Source: Opitutaceae bacterium UBA3033
GTDB taxonomy: Bacteria; Verrucomicrobiota; Verrucomicrobiia; Opitutales; Opitutaceae
Length of the DNA: 5,593 nucleotides
Direction of reading: 5' to 3'
NCBI GenBank assembly: GCA_002367815.1
Contig: DFDG01000143.1
Location: 6,522-12,114, forward strand
Every line of letters begins with the position of its first letter. Position 1 is the stretch's first letter. Of the stretch, positions 1 through 4,939 are shown one piece after another. Both the position numbers and the translations under genes were made by a program. The notes under the pieces are model-generated. The model was not told the DNA's origin. It ran no database searches and was given only the letters and a program-made list of their open reading frames with translations.

Positions 1-21
1 ACCCCGGCGTTACTTTCTACT

Positions 22-291
22 TTAAGCTGCCGTGCCGAGTTTTTGCACCCGGCGCGTCAACGGTAACCAGACCGAGCGGTGCAACGCCTCAGGAAGGCGC
101 ACGACCGTTTGGGTCCAGTTGCGGTATCCATTGGTTTGTTCAGGCACTGTCAGGGGTTTGGCTTTAATATCAGCGATCGGATGAGTTTCGTCGTCAGAGT
201 TATGATTCAACTCATAGGACGAAAACATCGTCACCCCGGCGCCAAAGCAGCCTGGTAGCACAATAAACATGGTCTTGGTCTTTTTATTCAT
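22..291 (-). CDS. Small hypothetical protein with hydrophobic N-terminus
   Basis: I do not recognise this protein. It is 89 residues from the ATG at 291; a TTG two codons upstream (297) is possible but less likely. A lysine-rich start (MNKKTKT) is followed by a short hydrophobic stretch (about residues 8 to 22, including IVLPGCFGAG), which looks like a signal peptide or single membrane anchor. The LPGC tetrapeptide resembles a lipobox, but proline before the glycine is unusual, so lipidation is doubtful. The middle is polar and acidic (NSDDE) and the C-terminal third is basic with several tryptophans (NGYRNWTQ, SVWLPLTRR). No Shine-Dalgarno is visible upstream. It stands alone after a 345-base stretch without genes, so it probably has its own promoter. 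It could be a small envelope protein, or a spurious reading frame; the signal-like start and normal stop favour a real gene only moderately. Confidence 0.5.
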   Translation of the reverse strand: MNKKTKTMFIVLPGCFGAGVTMFSSYELNHNSDDETHPIADIKAKPLTVPEQTNGYRNWTQTVVRLPEALHRSVWLPLTRRVQKLGTAA

Positions 292-636
292 GATCAAATG
301 GAAGGCTCGGGCAATTAAGGCCTAGCATTCCTGATTGATCACAAACCGGCAAAGAACGAGGGAGGCGTAACGTGGGGCAATCGCATCAACCGTCAAGTGG
401 ATGTTTCTAACCAACCCAACGCAGGCAAAATATCCAAAGATCATCAGTTGAACGAATAGTTACTAATTGATGAATACTATATTCTTAGCCCCTATTATAA
501 ATTACGTTTCATTCGGATGAACCCATCATCTTATACTTAAAACTGATCCCGCATCAAGGCGGCCAGGTGGTCCATGCAATTCAAACCCAATGGAATTGTC
601 ACCGCAAAGGCTCCCCGCGCGACCGCTCGGAACAGA
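292..636. other. Intergenic stretch without a supported gene
   Basis: I see no convincing reading frame here. The part from about 440 to 545 is clearly richer in A and T than its surroundings, as expected for a regulatory region. A six-base inverted repeat (CAATTC at 577-582 and GAATTG at 593-598, ten-base loop) lies downstream of the pRiA4b-like gene, but no T-run follows it on the minus strand, so it does not look like an intrinsic terminator. The region probably carries the end of the upstream transcript and the promoter of the small gene at 22-291. Confidence 0.5.
494..521 (-). promoter_or_regulatory. Possible sigma-70-like promoter pointing left
   Basis: On the minus strand a perfect TATAAT hexamer lies at 499-494. 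A weak -35 (TTCATC, three of six consensus bases) lies at 521-516, with a 16-base spacer. The only gene it could serve is the small protein starting at 291, which would give a leader of roughly 195 bases. The AT-rich setting makes chance matches likely, so this is a weak call. Confidence 0.22.
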
Positions 637-1230
637 TTATTTTTCGATCTTCCGCAGGGCCTTGTTGATCTTTTCCAGATCGCAGAGTTTCGGATCATAG
701 TCCGGTCCCAACCACGCCAGCCATTCTTTACCCAGATCGGACTTCGGCTGCTTGATGCAAGCCAGCAGATCGTGAAACGCCTCGAGTCCACCGCAATCCT
801 CGGGTGGACCCGCCCTGGCTCCCGCAATGCATTGAGGGTAATAACGCCCCTTCTCCACCACCAGAGTCTGCTCCACCTTGATATCAATCTGCCAAACTTC
901 ACCGAAGTGATATTCGTAAGTGAAACGACCGCGATGTTCGAGATCGAGGTCGGCCAAAGCCACATCGCGATCATCTTCCACGTTGATGCCTTCGCTTTTG
1001 ACCGGATTGCCCAAGCGCAAATCATCCAGACAAAATGCATGAGTCTGGTAATCGAACCAGTCGAAGAGCACCTGGATGCAATCATGCATCCGCGCCAACC
1101 ACATCGATTCGCGCACCAGCACCCGCCGCCAGATCCGTGGATCAGTGCCCACCAAATCAAGCCGCAGCGAAAACACCTTTTCGGGCACCTTCTTTTTCGT
1201 GGAGCCAATGCCATCAAGCAGCGAAATCAT
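637..1230 (-). CDS. Plasmid pRiA4b ORF-3-like family protein
   Basis: This is a soluble protein of the pRiA4b ORF-3-like family (PF07929), named after a gene on an Agrobacterium rhizogenes Ri plasmid; its biochemical role is unknown. Three family blocks appear in the expected order: an N-terminal strand block with TDPRIWRRVLV followed by an LxxMHDCIQVLFDW helix, a central FTYEYHFGEVWQIDIKVE block matching the usual Y-x-Y-D-F-G-D-x-W-x-H pattern, and YPQCIAGARAGPPEDCGG matching the CPPEDxGG signature. The usual cysteine before PPED is glycine here. Length (197 residues from the ATG at 1230) is normal for the family. GTG codons at 1242 and 1236 are also in frame after an upstream stop, and no Shine-Dalgarno separates the choices; the ATG is preferred because the domain starts well inside. 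It follows the TPR gene on the same strand after 66 to 78 bp and may be co-transcribed, though it has no obvious link to lipid metabolism. Confidence 0.88.
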   Translation of the reverse strand: MISLLDGIGSTKKKVPEKVFSLRLDLVGTDPRIWRRVLVRESMWLARMHDCIQVLFDWFDYQTHAFCLDDLRLGNPVKSEGINVEDDRDVALADLDLEHRGRFTYEYHFGEVWQIDIKVEQTLVVEKGRYYPQCIAGARAGPPEDCGGLEAFHDLLACIKQPKSDLGKEWLAWLGPDYDPKLCDLEKINKALRKIEK

Positions 1231-1308
1231 TGGCACCAGCACTAGTTGTTAGTCGCCGAGCGGCAAGCTCAGCGCTGATGAATGATGCAGGCTCTGGGAT
1301 AACTCCCC

Positions 1309-2088
1309 TCAATCCTCGTCAGTTTCCGCGAGTGCCAAGGTGGCGCGTTGCTTGGCGGCCGGGTCATATATCCGGGTGGAAGGCAGCGCCAAAGCCTGTT
1401 CCCAGCAGAACCGAGCCTGCTCGTTACGCTCTGCCAGTTGATAAGCAAAGCCCAACTCAACCCAGTGACCCACGTCGTCACCATCCAGCCTGACGGCCTC
1501 TTCAAGCATCCGGATACCTTCCGCCAGCGAGGCCTCGGGCAAGCCCCCAAATACCAGGTTGATGATCGCCCGTCGCGTCATGCCCAATTGCGAGATCTCC
1601 ACATGCCAACGCCCCAACACATGACAGGCCCAGGCATAGTCGGGTTCAAGTTCAAGAGCCGTTTCGGCATTTTGCCTGATCAACCTCGCATATTTGATTT
1701 TGGTGCGCAGGCCGCTTTCGACCGAGAGTTTGCCGTAGAGCACCGACAGCGAAAGCCGGGCCACGGCCGAGTTTGGATCCAGCTCCACCGCCCGCTGGGC
1801 ATACTGCAGGGCCTCGCTGATGAGTCGATGGCGCACCAAGATATCCGGCTCGAGAAACGACGCATCACTAAGTTGCTGCGCAATTTTTTGTTGGATAAAA
1901 GCATCTTCGGGACGCGCTTCAGCCGCTTCACGGAAAACCTCCAGGGCGGCTCGTGGATCGAGTTGCTGCTCCAAGCTCAACCCTTTCGCCACCAGCATAT
2001 CCACCGATCCGTTATCAGCCCGGGTTGTCCCGAGGCAACCGGCCAAAAGGCAACCCGCGACGAAAAGTCGTTGCCCAAAGTTGATCAT
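1309..2088 (-). CDS. TPR lipoprotein resembling the RMDN (regulator of microtubule dynamics) family
   Basis: This is a predicted lipid-anchored protein built of tetratricopeptide repeats, which normally act as protein-binding scaffolds. From the ATG at 2088 it begins with a short basic n-region and a hydrophobic core (RLFVAGCLLAGC). It has two possible lipobox cysteines, VAGC and LAGC, the second better placed. Helical repeat units follow; the clearest TPR-type ends are YAQRAVELDPNSAVARL, ETALELEPDYAWACHVLGRW and LEEAVRLDGDDVGHWVELG. The block from HVLGRWHVEIS through NLVFGGLPEASLAEGI resembles the C-terminal part of animal RMDN1-3 proteins and their bacterial relatives (recognised from memory, not by search). 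The C-terminus is acidic (ETDED). A TTG at 2109 would extend it by seven residues and overlap the upstream methyltransferase stop in a TTGA junction; the ATG is preferred because the longer form puts acidic residues before the signal peptide. Last gene of the lipid-type string; partner unknown. Confidence 0.85.
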   Translation of the reverse strand: MINFGQRLFVAGCLLAGCLGTTRADNGSVDMLVAKGLSLEQQLDPRAALEVFREAAEARPEDAFIQQKIAQQLSDASFLEPDILVRHRLISEALQYAQRAVELDPNSAVARLSLSVLYGKLSVESGLRTKIKYARLIRQNAETALELEPDYAWACHVLGRWHVEISQLGMTRRAIINLVFGGLPEASLAEGIRMLEEAVRLDGDDVGHWVELGFAYQLAERNEQARFCWEQALALPSTRIYDPAAKQRATLALAETDED

Positions 2089-2105
2089 CTCATCGATAGC
2101 CCGGG

Positions 2106-3140
2106 TCAAACCGGAGGCTTTTCAAAAAGGTAGTGACTCACGATCCATTCCCGCCCCTGGCGATAACCCCAAAGTTCGGCGCAGCTCATGAAAAACGTGC
2201 GCCAGTATGCCCACCATTTCTGCGCGTGTTTGGGTCCGTAAGTCCGGGCAAACAGGACCATGACCGCCTCACGATTATCGTCCATGTTGCGCAACCAATG
2301 CTCGGCGGTGCGCTGGTAGTGGGTGCCATTGACCTGCCATTCTTGGTCGAGGCGCAAGTGGTCTTGAAACCGGGCCAACAAATCATGCGAGGGCATTTGT
2401 CCGCCGGTGAAAAAATGACGCGCCATCCAGTCACTGGGTCCCTGTGACACAAAATGATAGGCGAGCCGGTGATGCGTAAAGATGTGCACAAAGAGCTTCC
2501 CCTGCGGTACGAGCCAACCTGCGATCCGAGCGAGCAGTCGCTCATAGTTTTTCATGTGCTCAAACATTTCGATCGAGAGCACGCGATCATAGGCTTCCGC
2601 CGGCAGCTCCAGTTCATTGATGTCACAAGTGATCACCTGCACATTGGCCAAACCGCGTTGCCGGCACTGCGCCTCGATGTAAATGCGCTGACTGCCGGAA
2701 TTGGACACGGACGTGATCCGGGCATGAGGAAATCGCTCTGCCAGATAGAGTGAGAGCGAACCCCAACCACAACCGAGATCCAGCATCCGTTGACCATCGA
2801 CCAGACCGGCTCGTTCCACATAAAGCCCCAGCATGGTTTCCTCGGCCTCATCGAGGGTTTCATTGCCGGTGGGATAGTAGCAGCCCGAATATTTCAACCG
2901 ATGACCCAAACAGAATAGGTAGAATTCGGCCGGCACTTCATAGTGTTGTTCATTGGCCGCCTGCGTCTGCTCGGCGATGGGACGAGTGCGTAAATCTTCC
3001 ACATAAGTTTCGAGATACCTTTGGTGCGCAGCTTCCGTCGGCTGGGTCTCGTCGCGCAAGCGTTGGCTGAGCAGCCGACGAATACCGCTCCTAACGATAA
3101 AATCCGGCAAGAGGTCGCGTTCTAGTAATGTATCGATCAT
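2106..3140 (-). CDS. SAM-dependent methyltransferase, Cfa/coclaurine N-methyltransferase-like
   Basis: This is a 344-residue class I SAM methyltransferase of the Cfa (CMAS) superfamily. A helical N-terminal region (about 1-60) leads into NEQHYEVPAEFY (63-74), the family's entry motif. The SAM-binding glycine loop is LDLGCGWGSL (120-129), and SIEMFEHMKNYE (189-200) carries Glu191, Glu194 and His195. The overall pattern, including KYSGCYYP, TLDEAEE, FEHMKN and the late VNGTHYQRTAEHW, is closer to plant (S)-coclaurine N-methyltransferase and its bacterial relatives than to E. coli Cfa. In Cfa the bicarbonate-binding cysteine sits in a YSCAYW motif; here the aligned residue is glycine and a cysteine comes one place later. 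Equivalents of the Cfa Glu239 (Glu194), His266 (His219) and Tyr317 (Tyr275) are present. The acceptor could be an unsaturated acyl chain, an amine-containing lipid head group or a small amine. The ATG at 3140 follows the DUF1295 stop by 56 bp and has no clear Shine-Dalgarno. Confidence 0.9.
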   Translation of the reverse strand: MIDTLLERDLLPDFIVRSGIRRLLSQRLRDETQPTEAAHQRYLETYVEDLRTRPIAEQTQAANEQHYEVPAEFYLFCLGHRLKYSGCYYPTGNETLDEAEETMLGLYVERAGLVDGQRMLDLGCGWGSLSLYLAERFPHARITSVSNSGSQRIYIEAQCRQRGLANVQVITCDINELELPAEAYDRVLSIEMFEHMKNYERLLARIAGWLVPQGKLFVHIFTHHRLAYHFVSQGPSDWMARHFFTGGQMPSHDLLARFQDHLRLDQEWQVNGTHYQRTAEHWLRNMDDNREAVMVLFARTYGPKHAQKWWAYWRTFFMSCAELWGYRQGREWIVSHYLFEKPPV

Positions 3141-3196
3141 GGTAAAGTTGGGTTGAGAGAGGGATGAAAATTTGAGCCAACTTCGTGGAGCTGGAT

Positions 3197-3988
3197 CTAT
3201 CTAAGTGCCCGCGAAGGACCGGGGAAAAAGACATTGGTGGTGGCTTGATAACGTCGGTAGGCATCGCCCTTGCTGCGCAAAGCCTGCGCCTCGGTCGGCG
3301 GCACGCCGGTGACTTTGAGCAGGAGATACAAAATGCTGGCCGGGGCGATGATACCAATCCAACCCCAGACAGCGGAACTACCCACCAGAAAAACCCCGAC
3401 CCAGATCAACCATTCGCAAAAATAATTGGGATGCCGGCTGTAACACCAAAGTCCGACATTACAGACGCGACCACGATTGGCCGGGGCGCGCTTGAACTTC
3501 GCCAACTGGGCATCGGCCACAGTTTCACCCGTCCACGCAATCAACCACAACGTTACCCCGGCGATCTCCCACCAACCCAAATTCGCAACCGGGTTGATGA
3601 CGGCAAAAAGAAATGGCAACCCGAGCACGACAACCGACACTGCTTGCAATTGGAAAAACGAAAACATCTTGCGCCCGAGGTTGGCTTGCCAGCGTTCGCG
3701 CATCTCGCCGTAGCGGCCGTCTTCAGCCGGATGGTGCGAGCGCACTCGATGCAAAAGATGGGTGCCCAGCCGCAATGACCAAGTCACCACCATACCCGCA
3801 ATGACTAATCGCCGCACCCACCAACCCTCCGCCGCCAAGGCATAGAAAACCGCCAGAGCGGCGAAGGCGTAACTCCAGACGACATCGACCACGCTGTAGT
3901 TGTCGATGCGTCGACCGAACCAGTAGGTCAGCGCAAAAAGCAAACCGAGGGCGATCACCGCAGTGCCAATTAATTCCGGTCCGATCAT
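3197..3988 (-). CDS. DUF1295 family membrane protein, steroid 5-alpha-reductase-like
   Basis: This 263-residue integral membrane protein belongs to the DUF1295 family, related to 3-oxo-5-alpha-steroid 4-dehydrogenases and isoprenylcysteine methyltransferase-type membrane enzymes. About six hydrophobic helices are visible (near 5-23, 33-53, 59-77, 110-131, 139-156 and 190-226). Family signatures appear in order: VVDVVWSYAF (33-42), RLGTHLLHR (73-81), DGRYGEMRERW (90-100), GETVADAQLAKFK (154-166), NVGLWCYSRHPNYFCEWLIW (177-196), and KVTGVPPTE (225-233). The SRHPNYFCEW block is the usual C-terminal nucleotide-cofactor region of this superfamily. Reductase members use NADPH to reduce a carbon-carbon double bond in a lipid, so reduction of an acyl or isoprenoid chain is plausible; the substrate is not shown by the sequence. 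The ATG at 3988 overlaps the DUF2062 stop as ATGA and is preceded by a strong GGAGGAG ribosome site, which fixes the start. Length is typical. Confidence 0.92.
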   Translation of the reverse strand: MIGPELIGTAVIALGLLFALTYWFGRRIDNYSVVDVVWSYAFAALAVFYALAAEGWWVRRLVIAGMVVTWSLRLGTHLLHRVRSHHPAEDGRYGEMRERWQANLGRKMFSFFQLQAVSVVVLGLPFLFAVINPVANLGWWEIAGVTLWLIAWTGETVADAQLAKFKRAPANRGRVCNVGLWCYSRHPNYFCEWLIWVGVFLVGSSAVWGWIGIIAPASILYLLLKVTGVPPTEAQALRSKGDAYRRYQATTNVFFPGPSRALR

Positions 3989-4521
3989 CCCTGCTCCTCC
4001 GGTTTAGTTCGATTTGCTGCGAGTCGATCAATCACGGGTGCAGCCACCAGCAATCCCACCGCGAGAATCAGGGGAGCGGTCACCAACCAACCCACAAAAG
4101 CATATACTCCGGCCTGCCAAAATTGGGCCACGAAGTCTCCAATCGAGCCCTCACGGGCGAACTCCAACATGGCTGCGATCGAGAAACTGGCGGTATTGGC
4201 TCCGAGGATCCAGGCTCCCAGTTGCACAAAAACCGGGATCATCAACAGTTGCACCGGGCTGAGCAGATAATTGATGGTCTGCATGACTGGTTGATTGAGT
4301 CGCAAGGTCATACCGGCCCCAAGGGTGAGCAGGGTCGTCGCGCCCAAAAAGGGAAACACGCCACATACCACCGCCACCGCTATCGCCCGTGCCAATGCCA
4401 CCGGAGTGATGCCCCGAGCCAGAAAACCGACCAAAGGATCGCGCAGTCGTTTTTGCCAAAAACCACGTCCGGCCTTGGTTGTTCCGAGCAACATCATGGA
4501 AACTGTGGTCAGCTGATCCAT
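3985..4521 (-). CDS. DUF2062 domain-containing membrane protein
   Basis: This is a 178-residue membrane protein with a DUF2062 domain. The domain is of unknown function and is often found alone or fused to glycosyltransferases and other envelope enzymes. A basic N-terminal amphipathic segment (about 14-36, with WQKRLRDP) precedes ARAIAVAVVCGVFPFLGATT (44-63), the family's hallmark G-x-F-P-F-x-G segment. RLNQPVMQTINYLLSPVQ (74-91) matches the R-x-N-x-P block and the following N-x-x-x-x-P motif. A last long hydrophobic region spans about 136-163, and the tail is polar (TKPEEQG). The ATG at 4521 lies inside the end of the DUF1475 gene (13 bp overlap). ATG codons at 4497 and 4494 are alternatives, and none has a clear Shine-Dalgarno. 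Its place between two lipid-type membrane proteins suggests a structural or transport role in the same pathway, which is inference. Confidence 0.88.
   Translation of the reverse strand: MDQLTTVSMMLLGTTKAGRGFWQKRLRDPLVGFLARGITPVALARAIAVAVVCGVFPFLGATTLLTLGAGMTLRLNQPVMQTINYLLSPVQLLMIPVFVQLGAWILGANTASFSIAAMLEFAREGSIGDFVAQFWQAGVYAFVGWLVTAPLILAVGLLVAAPVIDRLAANRTKPEEQG
3994..4000 (-). promoter_or_regulatory. Strong ribosome binding site for the DUF1295 gene
   Basis: GGAGGAG on the minus strand ends five bases before the ATG at 3988. It lies inside the last codons of the DUF2062 gene, next to the ATGA stop-start overlap. It is the only strong Shine-Dalgarno found before a gene in the window, and it both supports this start and suggests translational coupling. 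Confidence 0.75.
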
Positions 4522-4928
4522 GCGAGAAGGTAAACCAAACCCGCAGCAGCCAAGAGCGAACTGGCGAGCAAGGTGTAGCCCGGATTTCGCCTCGTGAACA
4601 CGAGCCCAATTTCATCCGAAGTGCGAACCGCTGAAAGCTCGCGCAGGAAATAAAGCGCCATGGCAATGTTGCCCAGCAACATCACAGCGAGGAACCAAAG
4701 GATCCGAGCCGCCACACTTTCCTCCTTCCAAGCCACCCAGACAAAGAAAGTAATAAAGCCCCAATACGCATCCACCAAAGTGGCGATGAACCACGGGTGC
4801 GAATACACTTCGAGAGGGATGGCAAAGAGGGGGCACTGCAGGCTGGCCCAGCTCGTAACCCAGAGCATCGAACCCAAAACCAGGACGAAGAGGGCGCGGA
4901 GAAACAAGACTAGAATAGATGAGGTCAT
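4509..4928 (-). CDS. DUF1475 family membrane protein
   Basis: This is a short integral membrane protein of 139 residues. Four hydrophobic helices are visible, near 4-26, 46-67, 74-95 and 117-137. The block WFIATLVDAYWGFITFFVWV (46-65), followed by AWKEES, matches the conserved core of DUF1475 (W-x-x-T-L-V-D-x-Y then W-x-x-x-K-E), a family found in bacteria and plants with no established function. A conserved-looking polar loop between helices 3 and 4 (RTSDEIGLVFTRRNPG) probably faces one side of the membrane. The ATG at 4928 starts 11 bp after the stop of the Cfa-family gene, and its end overlaps the DUF2062 gene, so it sits firmly in the operon. No Shine-Dalgarno is evident. A role as a membrane partner of the neighbouring lipid enzymes is inferred from gene order only. 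Confidence 0.82.
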   Translation of the reverse strand: MTSSILVLFLRALFVLVLGSMLWVTSWASLQCPLFAIPLEVYSHPWFIATLVDAYWGFITFFVWVAWKEESVAARILWFLAVMLLGNIAMALYFLRELSAVRTSDEIGLVFTRRNPGYTLLASSLLAAAGLVYLLAWIS

Positions 4929-4939
4929 GGGTTGAGGCT

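Noticed and set aside
448..498. Plus-strand promoter from TTGAAC (448) or TTGATG (467) with TACTAT or TATTAT boxes
   Set aside because: The spacers are about 20 to 21 bases, longer than the usual 16 to 18, and no supported plus-strand gene lies downstream.
577..598. Inverted repeat CAATTC / GAATTG downstream of the pRiA4b-like gene as a terminator
   Set aside because: The stem is only six pairs, poor in GC, with a ten-base loop and no following T-run on the minus strand.
574..1245. Long plus-strand open frame of 223 codons
   Set aside because: It lies opposite the pRiA4b-like gene, whose three family blocks are clear; its own translation shows no recognisable domain and is a shadow of the coding strand.
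1255..1278. Two short palindromes (GCCGAGCGGC and TCAGCGCTGA) between the TPR and pRiA4b-like genes
   Set aside because: The first leaves only a two-base loop, and neither is followed by a T-run; they are short enough to occur by chance in GC-rich sequence, so neither a terminator nor an operator is supported.
1348..2133. Plus-strand open frame of 261 codons opposite the TPR gene
   Set aside because: The minus-strand frame has clear TPR repeats and a lipoprotein signal; the plus-strand product is low in recognisable structure and starts and stops without relation to neighbours.
3185..3778. Plus-strand open frame of 197 codons opposite the DUF1295 gene
   Set aside because: The minus strand carries the full set of DUF1295 motifs in order; the plus-strand translation is rich in proline, arginine and histidine, as is usual for antisense shadows.
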